This document shows positions 42,967-52,414 of a DNA stretch of 64,000 bases, in pieces; within the stretch, counting starts at the first letter, position 1, and each line of letters begins with the position of its first letter. The translations under genes and the position numbers were made by a program. Under the pieces are notes generated by a model that saw nothing but the letters and a program-made list of their open reading frames with translations, did not search any database and was not told the DNA's origin. This DNA is from Salipiger pallidus (GTDB taxonomy: Bacteria > Pseudomonadota > Alphaproteobacteria > Rhodobacterales > Rhodobacteraceae): NCBI RefSeq assembly GCF_014643635.1, contig NZ_BMJV01000001.1, positions 558,001 to 622,000 on the forward strand, given 5' to 3'.

Positions 42967-44025
42967 GTGAGCCAGACCCTGACCTCTCAGCTATCGCCCC
43001 ACGACATCCGCGCCGCCGCTGCCGAAAACACAAGCACGCGCGCCCGCGACCTTGCCGCCAGCCTCGGACTGACCGAGGCGCATCTGCTCGCCGCCCGCAC
43101 CGGCCATGACGTCACCCGCATCAACGCCCACCCCGACGCGGTGATGGCCGCCGCCGAACGGCTAGGCGAGGTCATGGCGCTCACCCGGGTCGAGGCCGCA
43201 GTGCATGAAAAGGTCGGCCATTACGCCAACTACCACCCCGGCCCCCATGCCTCGATGGTGCTCAATGACGAGATCGACCTGCGCATCTTCCCGCGCCACT
43301 GGGTGCACGGCTTTGCCGAGGCGCGGCAAACCGAACACGGGGTGCGCCGCAGCCTGCAGGTGTTCGATGCGGCGGGCGATGCGATCCACAAGATCCACCT
43401 GCGCGATGCCTCGAACCACGATCTCTGGGATGAGGTGGTGGCCGGTCTTGCCACGGGCGAGAGCTCGGACACGCTCGAAACCACCCCGCGCGAGCCCACC
43501 GAGGCGGCCAAATCCGACCCTGCCAAGCTCGACATCCTGCGCAAGGAATGGGCGCGTCTGACCGACACCCACCAGTTCCTGCGCCTGTGCTCCAAGCTGA
43601 AGATGAACCGCCTTGGTGCCTACCGCATCGCCGGGGCGCCCTTCGTGCGCCAGCTCGATCCCGCTGCGGTGGACATGATGCTGGAACAGGTGCGCGACAC
43701 CGGGACCGAGATCATGCTTTTCGTGGGCAACCGCGGCTGCATCCAGATCCACTCCGGCGCGGTGCAGAACCTCCGGCCCATGGGCCCGTGGCAGAACATC
43801 ATGGACCCCGGGTTCAACCTGCACCTGCGCCGCGACAAGGTGGCCGAGGTCTGGGCGGTCGAGAAACCCACCCAGCGCGGCCCGGCGATCTCGGTCGAGG
43901 CCTTCGACGCCGAGGGCGGCCTCATCTTCCAGTGCTTCGGCGTCGGCAAGGTGGGCAATGACCACCGCCCCGCGTGGGGCCGCATCGTCGAGGCGCTGCC
44001 CGGCGCACAGGAGGCGGCGGCATGA
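42967..44025 (+). CDS. hmuS: Hemin-degrading/transport factor HmuS
   Basis: A 352-residue cytoplasmic heme-handling protein of the HmuS/HemS/ChuS family, with two similar halves (about residues 1-170 and 180-350). Typical stretches are VMALTRVEAAVHEKVGHYAN in the first half and MLFVGNRGCIQIHSGAVQNL, NIMDPGFNLHLR in the second. It takes or degrades heme after import. The start is a GTG at 42967 with AAAGGATCGGA ahead. Its stop overlaps the hmuT start (ATGA). Confidence 0.94.
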   Translation: MSQTLTSQLSPHDIRAAAAENTSTRARDLAASLGLTEAHLLAARTGHDVTRINAHPDAVMAAAERLGEVMALTRVEAAVHEKVGHYANYHPGPHASMVLNDEIDLRIFPRHWVHGFAEARQTEHGVRRSLQVFDAAGDAIHKIHLRDASNHDLWDEVVAGLATGESSDTLETTPREPTEAAKSDPAKLDILRKEWARLTDTHQFLRLCSKLKMNRLGAYRIAGAPFVRQLDPAAVDMMLEQVRDTGTEIMLFVGNRGCIQIHSGAVQNLRPMGPWQNIMDPGFNLHLRRDKVAEVWAVEKPTQRGPAISVEAFDAEGGLIFQCFGVGKVGNDHRPAWGRIVEALPGAQEAAA

Positions 44026-44870
44026 AACGGCGCGCCTTCTGTTCCCTGCTGGGGGCGGCGGCGCTGCCGCTGACCCTGCCCCGCGCCTCCATCGCCGCAC
44101 CAGGGGCGGACGTGTTGTCCATCGGGGGCTCGGTGACCGAGATCGTCTATGCCCTCGGGCAAGGTGACCGGCTGGTCGCCCGCGACAGCACCTCGACCTA
44201 CCCGGCCCTGGCCCGTGATCTGCCCGACGTGGGCTACATGCGCCAGCTCTCACCCGAGGGCGTGCTGTCGGTGCGCCCGTCGCTCATCCTCTCCGAGGAA
44301 GGCGCGGGCCCGCCCGAGACCATCGCCGTGCTCGAGGAGGCGGCGATCCCCTTCGTCACCGTCCCCGAGGGGTTCGACGCTGCCGCCGTCGCCGCCAAGA
44401 TCCGTGCCGTCGGGGCAGCACTGGAGGTCGATGCCGAGGGCTTTGCCTCCAACACCGAGGCGCAGATCAAGACCGCCGTCGCCGAGGCCTCGGCCCATGA
44501 CGACCGGCCCAAGGTGATGTTCGTACTGTCGGCCATGGGCGGGCGGCTGATGGCCGCCGGCACAGGCACCGCCGCCGACGCGATGATCCGCATGTCAGGC
44601 GGGCGCAATGTAATGTCGGGGATGACAGGCTACAAGCCGCTCTCGGACGAGGCTGCCGCTGCCGCCGGCCCCGAGGTCATCCTCATGATGGACCGGGGCG
44701 GCGATCACGCCATCGCCCCTGACGACCTCTTTGCCATGCCCGCGCTGGCGGTCACCCCCGCCGCCAGCGGCAAGCGGCTGGTCACCATGGACGGGCTGAA
44801 GATGCTTGGCTTCGGCCCCCGCACCGCCGACGCGGTGACGGAGCTGTCCGCCGCTCTGCACGGGGCCTGA
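44022..44870 (+). CDS. hmuT: Periplasmic heme-binding protein HmuT
   Basis: A 282-residue cluster-A (helical-backbone) binding protein. The signal peptide MKRRAFCSLLGAAALPLTLP is twin-arginine-like. Typical motifs: VLSIGGSVTEIVYALGQGDR, VARDSTSTYPALARDLPDVG with the tyrosine that usually ligates heme, and GYMRQLSPEGVLSVRPSLIL. It delivers heme to HmuUV. Start chosen by its overlap with the hmuS stop. Confidence 0.94.
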   Translation: MKRRAFCSLLGAAALPLTLPRASIAAPGADVLSIGGSVTEIVYALGQGDRLVARDSTSTYPALARDLPDVGYMRQLSPEGVLSVRPSLILSEEGAGPPETIAVLEEAAIPFVTVPEGFDAAAVAAKIRAVGAALEVDAEGFASNTEAQIKTAVAEASAHDDRPKVMFVLSAMGGRLMAAGTGTAADAMIRMSGGRNVMSGMTGYKPLSDEAAAAAGPEVILMMDRGGDHAIAPDDLFAMPALAVTPAASGKRLVTMDGLKMLGFGPRTADAVTELSAALHGA

Positions 44871-44873
44871 ACC

Positions 44874-45941
44874 ATGGCCAGCCTCATTGACGTCGCCCCC
44901 GCCCCCCGCAGCCGCCTTGCGCGGGCGCGGCGGCTGCACCTGTGGCTGGCGCTGCTGATGGTCGTCATCGGAGCGCTGAGCCTTGGTGCCGGGGCCACCG
45001 GCGTCGACCCGCTGGCAGCGCTTTGGCGGCTAGCACGCGGCCTGCCGCTGGAGCGGACCGAGGCGGTGGTGCTGCTCGACATCCGCCTGCCGCGGCTGGC
45101 GATGGGGCTTCTGGTGGGGGCGGCACTGGCGGTCTCGGGCGCGCTGATGCAGGGGCTGTTCCGCAACCCGCTGGCCGATCCTGGCATCGTCGGGGTCAGC
45201 GCAGGGGCGGGGCTCGGGGCGATCTCGGCCATCGTGCTGGGCGGCGCCCTGCCCGCCGGGCTCGCGGTGCTGGCGGGGCCGCACCTTGTGGCGCTTGCCG
45301 CCTTCGCCGGGGCATTGGCGAGCACCTGGGCGCTCTACCGCATCGCCACGCGGCAGGGGCGCACGTCGGTGTCGACCATGCTGCTGGCGGGCATCGCGCT
45401 CGGGGCGCTTACCGGGGCACTGTCGGGGGTGATGGTCTACCTCGCCGACGACAACCAACTGCGGGATCTCACCTTCTGGGGTCTCGGCTCGCTCTCGGGG
45501 GCCAGCTGGAGCCGCCTTGCCGCCTCTGCGCCGATCATCTTCGTGGCGCTCGCCGCCGCAAGCACCCTCGGGCGCGCCCTCAACGCGCTGTCGCTGGGCG
45601 AGGCAACGGCGGCCCATATCGGCATTCCGGTCCAGAGCGCCAAGCGCCGTGCCATCCTGTGCGTCGCCGGGGCCACAGGGGCGGCGGTGGCGGTGTCTGG
45701 GGGCATCGGCTTTATAGGCATCGTTGTGCCGCACCTGCTCCGCCTTGCCTCGGGGCCGGATCACCGGGCGCTGCTGATCAACGCCGGTCTGCTGGGGGCG
45801 ACGCTGCTGGTGGCGGCGGACATGGTGGCGCGCAGCATCGTCTCTCCGTCAGAACTGCCCATCGGCATCGTCACCGCGGTGCTGGGCGCACCGGTGTTCC
45901 TCTGGATCCTGCTCAAACGCCATGGAGCCGACGCATGCTGA
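44874..45941 (+). CDS. hmuU: Heme ABC transporter permease HmuU
   Basis: A 355-residue FecCD-family permease with about ten transmembrane helices. Family signatures are RLPRLAMGLLVGAALAVSGA (about residues 71-90), GLFRNPLADPGIVGVSAGAG and GGIGFIGIVVPHLLRL near residue 280. The basic N-terminus is followed by the first helix at residue 25. It overlaps hmuV by seven bases. Confidence 0.95.
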   Translation: MASLIDVAPAPRSRLARARRLHLWLALLMVVIGALSLGAGATGVDPLAALWRLARGLPLERTEAVVLLDIRLPRLAMGLLVGAALAVSGALMQGLFRNPLADPGIVGVSAGAGLGAISAIVLGGALPAGLAVLAGPHLVALAAFAGALASTWALYRIATRQGRTSVSTMLLAGIALGALTGALSGVMVYLADDNQLRDLTFWGLGSLSGASWSRLAASAPIIFVALAAASTLGRALNALSLGEATAAHIGIPVQSAKRRAILCVAGATGAAVAVSGGIGFIGIVVPHLLRLASGPDHRALLINAGLLGATLLVAADMVARSIVSPSELPIGIVTAVLGAPVFLWILLKRHGADAC

Positions 45942-46711
45942 GCGCCCGCAACATCACCCTCACTCTCGGGCACAACACGGTGCTGCACGACACCTGCTTC
46001 GATGCTGCCCCCGGCGAGGTCACGGCCATCTGCGGCCCCAACGGATCGGGCAAGACCAGCCTGCTGCGCTGTCTTTCGGGCGATCTGCCCCACGGTGGCC
46101 GAGTCACCCTGAACGGCGAAGATATCTCCACCCTGGAACCGTGGCAGCTCGCCGCCCGGCGCGGCGTGCTGCCTCAGGCGTCTCAGCTGGCCTTCCCCTT
46201 CACCACGCTGGAACTCGTCGAGATCGGCCTGTCGCACGCCCGCGCGCCAGCGGAAGGCGCTGCCCTGCGCGCCCTGGCGCGCACCGGCCTCGCCCATCAC
46301 GCGGAGCGTCCGGTGAACACCCTCTCGGGCGGGCAGCAGCAACGCGCCCACCTGGCCCGTGTTCTGGCGCAGGTGGGCAGCCCGGTCGGCCCTGACAGCC
46401 CCCGCTGGCTGCTGCTGGATGAGCCGGTCTCGGCCCTCGACATCGCGCACCAGCTGCAGGTCATGCAGATCGCCCGCGACTTCGCCGATGCGGGGGGTGG
46501 CGTGGTCGCCGTGATGCACGACCTCAATCTAACGGCGATGTTCGCAGACAGCGTAACGCTCATGGCCGGTGGCCGCCCTCTTGCCAGCGGCACCACTGCC
46601 GATGTCATGACCTCGGACACCCTAGGGAAAGCCTACGGCTGCACCCTGCGCGTGGGCAGCGCGCCGCCTCCGGGCACCCCCTTCGTGCTGCCGCAGACCG
46701 CCACCGCCTGA
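45935..46711 (+). CDS. hmuV: Heme ABC transporter ATPase HmuV
   Basis: A 258-residue ABC ATPase with Walker A GPNGSGKTS near residue 34, signature [15 protein letters not shown], Walker B WLLLDEPVSALD and an H-loop VVAVMHDLNLTAM. It powers HmuU. Last gene of the locus; a small hairpin GTCTCC/GGAGAC follows at 46756-46770. Confidence 0.95.
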   Translation: MLSARNITLTLGHNTVLHDTCFDAAPGEVTAICGPNGSGKTSLLRCLSGDLPHGGRVTLNGEDISTLEPWQLAARRGVLPQASQLAFPFTTLELVEIGLSHARAPAEGAALRALARTGLAHHAERPVNTLSGGQQQRAHLARVLAQVGSPVGPDSPRWLLLDEPVSALDIAHQLQVMQIARDFADAGGGVVAVMHDLNLTAMFADSVTLMAGGRPLASGTTADVMTSDTLGKAYGCTLRVGSAPPPGTPFVLPQTATA

Positions 46712-46900
46712 GCCGCCGCCCCGGGCATCCTCTTGCCAGACATTTCCCCGGGGGAGTCTCCGCAGGAGACGGGGACAGCGCCCCTCACGAACGCGCCAAC
46801 CGACCCATCCGGACCGGCGCGATCACATGCCGGCCCCGCCTGCGCCGCGCATGGTCGCCGCAAAGACGAGGTGGGGCCAGGCTCAGACACCGGGCCAGTC

Positions 46901-47140
46901 CTAGCCACCAGCCCGGCGCCCAGACCGATGACCGGCGGGTTTATTCACCGTGCACAGGACGAAGACCGCGGCGGCCGTCATCACCGATGCCCCGAGAAGA
47001 CTGCCAATCACCCGGCTGCGCTTTCGCGCGATCAGCACCGCCGCAGCCCAGCCCGTGAGACCGGTGAGGCAATGGAACCAGTTCGGATAGACCCAGCTGT
47101 CGCGAAGATGTGTAGCGTATCGCCATGCACGAAGAACGCG
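46901..47140 (-). pseudogene. Remnant of a small membrane protein
   Basis: On the minus strand a stretch reading WVYPNWFHCLTGLTGWAAAV and then VIGSLLGASVMTAAAVFVLC has two hydrophobic helices and looks protein-coding. It has no clear start and merges upstream into the flavin-reductase remnant. I do not recognise the family. It is probably the C-terminal half of a degraded gene. Confidence 0.4.
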
Positions 47141-47249
47141 GCCAGCCGCATTACCAAGAGGCGGCGTCAGGGACGGGATGTTATCACTCTGCCGTTCCTT
47201 TGCCGGAAGCCGATGCAGGCACGCCTGACGCCTTGGGCCGCTGGACCGC

Positions 47250-47545
47250 ATGACCACGCCGGACATACCCGATAAACGGCACCCGGCCTTGCTGGCGGCC
47301 AATGCACACACTTGTCCGACGAAAAGCACATGGCCAGCGGCCTCGACGGCGCGCAAGACCTCGCAGTCCATGCTGCGACAGTGCCGGGCAATTCCGGCCG
47401 CCCATAGGGTCTATTCCGTCCAGCTCCCGCCGGCAAAGCGGTCTTTCTCGCCAGCCGGACCGCAAAGGCATTGGCCACCTTGCCCTGTCCTTCGGCCAGC
47501 GTCACGTGGGAGAACCGACCCGAGGAAGCATTGCTCGCCGCGGCC
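47250..47545 (-). pseudogene. Remnant of a flavin-reductase-domain protein
   Basis: Two frames together recall the FMN-binding split-barrel flavin reductases. One reads HVTLAEGQGKVANAFAVRL and PELPGTVAA; after a one-base shift comes MDCEVLRAVEAAGHVLFVGQ. In intact homologues the second block follows the first directly. There is no start, and the C-terminal end is lost. It lies within a 1.6-kb block of similar remnants. Confidence 0.55.
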
Positions 47546-47562
47546 TCGGCCCCAACAGTGAT

Positions 47563-47712
47563 CGGGCACTTAAGCTCGCAGGCAGCGCAGTCGACGTCTT
47601 ATTTGGGATGGATCACCCGCAGGTATCGCCCTGCTGGAAGCAGCCCGCTTGGCAGGCCCTCCACGCAATCCATGTACTTGCAGGCGGTGCCGTTTTCGGT
47701 GTCGCCGAGGTC
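47563..47712 (-). pseudogene. Remnant of a bacterial-type 7Fe ferredoxin (fdxA-like)
   Basis: The minus strand reads TENGTACKYMDCVEG, then a frame-disturbed stretch, then LRVIHPK followed by a TAA at 47599-47601, and after it DVDCAACELKCP. Intact FdxA reads roughly TENCIACKYMDCVEVCP ... LVIHPDECIDCGVCEPECP. Several cluster cysteines are gone and the frame is broken, so it is non-functional. Confidence 0.65.
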
Positions 47713-47808
47713 CTGTGTTTCCGGCCAGCGCCGGCCCTTGCACGCCGCCGGTTGTCGTTTTGGGCCACCCGGCCCCGACGCGCATGCAGCAGGGCCAGAC
47801 CACGCGGT

Positions 47809-48042
47809 TCAGCCAAGGTTGGCTTCGGCGAACTCGTAGTCGGGAAAGTAGTCGAGAAAACTGGCCCCTTGATCCGGGCGGCAGTTGCGGAAATCGACCT
47901 CGTAGCTGTGTTCCCACACATCGAGCCCCAGCAGCGCGGTGCCTTCTTCGATGGTCAGCAAGTCGACGCCATTGCAACGGGTCCTGATGACGCTGAAAAT
48001 GCACGGTTCCCCTGCCTCGGCCAAAGGCAAGCAGGGCCTCAC
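47809..48042 (-). pseudogene. Remnant of an Fe/Mn superoxide dismutase
   Basis: The C-terminal part of SodA/SodB is recognisable: LLGLDVWEHSYEVDFRN, with the metal-ligand Asp and His of DVWEH still present, then RPDQGASFLDYFPDYEFAEA. The N-terminal half, which contains the first two metal ligands, is missing, and the upstream part is frame-disturbed (EAGEPCIFSVIRTRCNGVDL). It cannot be a working enzyme. Confidence 0.75.
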
Positions 48043-48147
48043 CGGCGGGGCAGCACGCCAGAAGCTGCTGTGCCTGCTTGAGGAGGCTCTGGTGGAGGAG
48101 GAGTGAAGCAGCGCCTGACGGGGCCCGCCCGTGACCTACTGGCACCC

Positions 48148-48571
48148 CCCCCGGAGAAGGGCCAGTCGCGGTTTCCTGACACCCGTGCCGCACTGACCGT
48201 GGACACTCTGCACAGCATCTCTGACGTGCTCGGCAGCGAGGCGCTCGACCGGGTGATCGCGACGCTGCCCCGGTACCGCGCGGCCATGGCCGGCAGCGAC
48301 ACTACCCCATGCCCGTCTCGATAAGCTGGCGAAGCTGCGCAGCGCCGAAGGCTACATGGCCGGTGTCGAGAAAGACGCGGATGGCGTCTTGCGGCTGGTG
48401 GAGAACCACTGCCCGAACCGCGCTGCCCCCACTTTGCGCCAGAGAGTCTGCCGGACCGAGAAGGCAGTGTTCCATCATGCCATCAGTCCCGATGTGCGGA
48501 TTGAGCGTGACGAGCGTATCGTCGCGGGCGGACGGCGCTGTACCTATGTGGTGCCCGATGGCGGATCGTAA
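48148..48571 (+). pseudogene. Remnant of a COG2345-type winged-helix regulator
   Basis: Plus strand. One frame reads TLHSISDVLGSEALDRVIAT and ends at 48324; shifting one base continues as ARLDKLAKLRSAEGYMAGVE and RLVENHCPNRAAPTLRQRV, then RIERDERIVAGGRRCTY. Intact relatives carry a CxxC...C iron-sulfur motif in the ENHCPICAA region. Here ENHCPNRAA and RQRVC have lost cysteines. The N-terminal DNA-binding domain is absent. Confidence 0.65.
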
Positions 48572-48610
48572 CGGCCGGCCCCTGTAGGGGTGCCGCCCGG
48601 CGGGGGGTCA

Positions 48611-49567
48611 TCAGCCCAGCAGTGCCGCGATATGCGCCGGCCCCTCGGGGCGGATACCGCCGGGGTTCAGCGCCTTGATCGAATAGTACCCGCGGGTGAT
48701 GTGATCCATGTTCACCGTTCCCCGGACGCCCGGCAGTGCGAGGATGCGCTCCATGTAGGACGACAGCTTCGGGTAGGCGATCAGCTGGCGCCGGTTGCAC
48801 TTGAAGATCCCGTGGTAGGCCGCATCAAAGCGGATAAGGGTCACGAAGGTGCGGATATCGGTTTCGGTCAGCGCATCGCCGAAGAGATAGCCCCCATCCA
48901 GCCGGTCCTCGAGCCGGTCGAGCATGTCAAACACGCCATCCACCGCCTCGTCATAGGCCTCCTGGCTCGAGGCGAAGCCGGCCTTGTAGACGCCGTTGTT
49001 GAGCAGGTCGTAAATCTCGGCATTGAGCGCGTCGATCTCGGGGCCGAGCGCCTCGGGGTAGAGGCGTAGATCCGACGGCACCAGCCCCTCGAAAGCGGTG
49101 TCAACCATGCGCAGGATATCGGCGCTTTCATTGCTGACCATGACATCGCGCTGCTCGTCCCACAGCACCGGCACCGTGGCGCGGCCCGACACGTGAGGGT
49201 CGGCGCGGGTGTAAAGCTCGTGCATGAAGCGCGCGCCGTGCAGCGGGTCTTCGTCCGCGCCGGGATAACCGCCAAAACTCCAGCCCTCGTCGCCCAGCAC
49301 CGGGTTCACCACGGTCACGGGGATGATGTCCTGAAGGCCCTTCAGGGCGCGGGCCATCAGCGTGCGCGACGCCCATGGGCAGATGTAGGCCACATACAGC
49401 CTGTAGCGCCCGGCCTCGGCCTTGAACCCTCCCTCGCCGGTTGGCCCGGCAGAGCCGTCGGGGGTGATCCAGTTGCGAAAGCCCGACACCTGCCGCACAA
49501 AGCGGCCCATGGCGTCAGCCTTCTGCACCGGTTGCCAATCTGCGGTCCATTTCCCGTCAACGAGCAT
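48611..49567 (-). CDS. Glutathionyl-hydroquinone reductase (xi-class GST)
   Basis: A 318-residue enzyme of the xi-class glutathione transferases (PcpF/YqjG type). It reduces glutathionyl-hydroquinones with glutathione. The active cysteine is C63 in the signature YICPWASRTLMA, unlike the Tyr/Ser of ordinary GSTs. The C-terminal helical domain has GYLFGDALTETDIRTFVTLI and RGYYSIKALNPGGIRPEGP. ATG 49567 is preceded by GGAGAACC. It is upstream of the extradiol dioxygenase, with which it may share a quinone-handling role. Confidence 0.93.
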   Translation of the reverse strand: MLVDGKWTADWQPVQKADAMGRFVRQVSGFRNWITPDGSAGPTGEGGFKAEAGRYRLYVAYICPWASRTLMARALKGLQDIIPVTVVNPVLGDEGWSFGGYPGADEDPLHGARFMHELYTRADPHVSGRATVPVLWDEQRDVMVSNESADILRMVDTAFEGLVPSDLRLYPEALGPEIDALNAEIYDLLNNGVYKAGFASSQEAYDEAVDGVFDMLDRLEDRLDGGYLFGDALTETDIRTFVTLIRFDAAYHGIFKCNRRQLIAYPKLSSYMERILALPGVRGTVNMDHITRGYYSIKALNPGGIRPEGPAHIAALLG

Positions 49568-49604
49568 CACGGTTCTCCTTTCCTGCGGCGGTGGCCACGA
49601 TCTG

Positions 49605-50429
49605 TCAGTAATAGATGAAGCTGCGCATCGACACCGACCCGAGGTCGATAGAGCTGTTCATGAACATCAGCTGGTCCTTGTCGTCCGCTGCCCCCGCGAC
49701 GGTCAGCGCTGGCAGGTAGTGGTCGAGTGACGGGTGCGCCTCGGTCAGCAGCCGCCCCAGCTTGCCGCGGTCGGCGAGCGTATCGAGGTCACCGGCCCCG
49801 AGCCGCTCGGCAAAGAGCGCATCGAACTCCTCTGCCCAGGCATGGGCGGGCCCGCCGCCCCAGCGCAGGGCACGCAGGTTGTGCACCACGTTGCCTGACC
49901 CGAGGATCAGCACGCCGCGATCACGCAGGCTGCGCAGGGCACGGCCGATCTTGATATGCTCGGGCATGTCCGCCTTCATGTCGATGGACAGCTGGAACAC
50001 GGGCACGTTCGCATCAGGGTAGAGGAACTTCAGTACCGACCACGCGCCATGATCGAGGCCCCATGTGTCGTCCCCTTCCGCGTGGTGGCTGGCAAGGATG
50101 CTCACCACCTCGGCAGCGATGTCGGGGGCACCGAGGGCCGGGTATTGCTGGGCGAAAAGTTCCTGCGGGAAGCCGTGAAAATCGTGGATCGTCTCGGGAC
50201 GCGCCGTGACGTTTACCAGTGTCGAGCCCTTGGTCATCCAGTGCGCCGACACCACGAGGATCGCCTGCGGCTGCGGCAGGGACTGGCCGAGCCGCGCCCA
50301 GCTGCGGGAATAATCGTTGTCCTCGATGGCGTTCATCGGGCTGCCGTGGCCAAGGAAGGCAACGGGCATCCGGTCGGAGCTGGCGAGCCTGTCCTTAAGC
50401 TTTTGCAACTGTTGTGCGATACTCATCAT
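49605..50429 (-). CDS. Class III extradiol dioxygenase, DODA/YgiD type
   Basis: A 274-residue metal-dependent dioxygenase family member (4,5-DOPA dioxygenase-like; the E. coli homologue is YgiD). Metal ligands are visible in FLGHGSPM (H28), VVSAHWMT (H63) and GLDHGAWSVL. It opens catechol-type rings; the natural substrate is unknown. The start is ATG 50429 (or the next codon) with AAAGGG ahead. It is divergent from a LysR regulator, the usual arrangement for regulated aromatic or quinone genes, and 37 bases upstream of the hydroquinone-reductase gene on the same strand. Confidence 0.92.
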   Translation of the reverse strand: MMSIAQQLQKLKDRLASSDRMPVAFLGHGSPMNAIEDNDYSRSWARLGQSLPQPQAILVVSAHWMTKGSTLVNVTARPETIHDFHGFPQELFAQQYPALGAPDIAAEVVSILASHHAEGDDTWGLDHGAWSVLKFLYPDANVPVFQLSIDMKADMPEHIKIGRALRSLRDRGVLILGSGNVVHNLRALRWGGGPAHAWAEEFDALFAERLGAGDLDTLADRGKLGRLLTEAHPSLDHYLPALTVAGAADDKDQLMFMNSSIDLGSVSMRSFIYY

Positions 50430-50531
50430 GCGCCCTTTCCTCATCATTGGCGGTGCCGGTGGCCCGCTGCAGGGCCGGTTGCGATGGACGGAAGATGACG
50501 CTTGCCGTGTTGGAATGAAATGGCGAGGGTA

Positions 50532-50546
50532 TGGAATGACTTTCCA
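50532..50546. promoter_or_regulatory. Inverted repeat between the dioxygenase and the LysR gene
   Basis: TGGAA at 50532-50536 and TTCCA at 50542-50546 form an inverted repeat in the 144-base gap between the divergent genes, the normal place for a LysR-type operator. Confidence 0.4.
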
Positions 50547-50573
50547 CGTAACGTTCTTAATTGAGGTGCGGCG

Positions 50574-51485
50574 ATGGACCTGATCGATGGTCTGCGCGCC
50601 TTTGTCGCCACTGCCGAGACCGGCTCCTTCACCGGGGCCGCCGCACGGCTGGGGCTGTCGAACCGGCTGACCTCGAAGTATGTGGCCGAGCTTGAAGAAC
50701 GGCTGGGCGCGCGGCTGTTGCAGCGCACCACGCGCAAGGTCGGCCTCACCGCGCCCGGCGAGACGCTGCTGGCCCGGGCGCCAGCACTCTTGGACGATCT
50801 CGACGCCATGCTGGCGAATGTCACCGAGGATGGCAGGGGCTTCTCAGGCAGCCTGCGGGTGTCCGCCCCGGTGACCTTCGGCGAGAAATACGTCAAGGAC
50901 ATGCTCGCCCGCTTTGCCGCTCCGCATGAGCGGCTGGTCATCGACCTGAGGCTCAGCGACGCCTACATCGACCTTGCCGAGGCGGGCATCGACCTTGCCT
51001 TCCGGGTGGGCGACACGCCCCCCAGCGCGCTCAAACGGCGCAAACTGGGTGAAATCCGGTCGGTCCTCGTGGCCAGCCCCGATTATCTGGCGCAGCATCC
51101 AGCGCCGGAACGCCCCGAGGAATTGGCGCAACACGCCTGCATCGTCGATACCAACCGCAATGATCCTGCCGCCTGGAGCTTTGGCCGCGGTGGCGCGGTG
51201 CAGACCATCGAGGTGCGCACGCGCTTCATGGTGAACTCGGCGCAGGTGGCGCGGGATCTGGCGCTTGCCGGCAATGGCATCGCCTTCTGCCCGGTCTTTG
51301 TGCTGGGCGATGACATTGGCACAGGTCGTCTGGTGCCGCTGCTTTCGGACTACGACACACCGTCCCACATGCTCAGCGCCGTCTGGCTGGCGGGACGCAC
51401 CCTACCACGCAAGGTGCGCGCGCTGATCGATTTTGCGGTGGAGGATGTCCGGGCCATCGGGCTGGACCCTCAAAACACAGGCTAG
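50574..51485 (+). CDS. LysR-family transcriptional regulator
   Basis: A 303-residue LysR regulator. The N-terminal winged helix (residues 1-60) reads GLRAFVATAETGSFTGAAAR and LEERLGARLLQRTTRKVGLT; the periplasmic-binding-like effector domain runs from about residue 90. It is divergent from the dioxygenase gene and probably controls it together with the hydroquinone reductase in response to a quinone or catechol (inference). GAGGTG precedes the ATG. Confidence 0.93.
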   Translation: MDLIDGLRAFVATAETGSFTGAAARLGLSNRLTSKYVAELEERLGARLLQRTTRKVGLTAPGETLLARAPALLDDLDAMLANVTEDGRGFSGSLRVSAPVTFGEKYVKDMLARFAAPHERLVIDLRLSDAYIDLAEAGIDLAFRVGDTPPSALKRRKLGEIRSVLVASPDYLAQHPAPERPEELAQHACIVDTNRNDPAAWSFGRGGAVQTIEVRTRFMVNSAQVARDLALAGNGIAFCPVFVLGDDIGTGRLVPLLSDYDTPSHMLSAVWLAGRTLPRKVRALIDFAVEDVRAIGLDPQNTG

Positions 51486-52414
51486 CAAGAGACGCCGTGA
51501 ACCTTCCACTGGCGACCCGGATTTTGCAGGCACAGGCCGGACTTGCGAGGAGGTGTGGCATCTCCGCCCGCCAGTCCGGGGCTCGGAATTACGGTAAGAG
51601 CGGGCGGGGCCGCGGAGCCGACGGTTCAAAGCGGTCGTAAGAACTGACCTTGCAGGGCCGCAAACAGAACGCCGCAAAGCCCCGTCGAGCTTCGCGGCGA
51701 AACTGATCAGGCATCGCAACGTGATCAGGAAGGTAGCGTAGGACGGCCACACAATCGAGGGTACCAAAGCATCACATCAAATCAACGAAATCAGTTGAAG
51801 TTTCTGACACCTTCGGCGTGAATCAGGCATTGCATTCCTGCAAAGGCGCGACCCCGTCCGGGCTTTGCTCCTCCTTCACCGGCCAGAGGTAAAGGCCGAA
51901 AGCGAGCAGAACATCAGCGATGGGCCAACGCCTTGCCCGACCGGCCCCAGCGCCAACGGTGACCTGAGACGTCAGGGACCAGGGGGGGCAGACCGCCGTC
52001 CTACACCGATCATCAAACTGAGCCCCCCCTGCGCTCGTCAACCGCGTTGCGTGTGGGCGGTTCGACGCGTGAACGATCAGCACATCTGCAAGCCGTGGGT
52101 CCCAGCCGTGGATCCGAGAGGAGTCTTTGGGCGCCGCAGCCGGACCCACACCGGAGGCAACCAATTCCGCAGCACGCCGACTTGGGCAACGCCATGCTTG
52201 CGGGGAAGCGCAAGGCATCGCTCCATCGCGCAATGCAGCGGCAAGACCACGATCCGACTGCATCAAGACACCGCATCCCCCACGCGCGTGGCGTATTGAA
52301 GAGACCCGCGTGCGAAAGGCGAGGCTGGACAGGAACACACTGCGACGCGCACATTGAAACGAGACCGAAAGGGTGCGATCAGCGCAGGCGATCTCAGCGA
52401 GTTACGGGCCACAC
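51486..52414. other. Gene-poor region between the LysR gene and rlmJ
   Basis: About 930 bases without a supportable gene. Open frames on both strands are short and low in protein-like composition. Short protein-like reads on the minus strand (ADVLLAFGLYLWPVKEEQSP near 51850-51910) suggest decayed genes, but no family is recognisable. No tRNA, transposase or terminal repeats seen. Confidence 0.4.

Noticed and set aside
51823-52338. 171-residue minus-strand frame in the gene-poor region
   Set aside because: Composition and lack of motifs make it unlikely to be a gene; no transposase or other family is recognisable.
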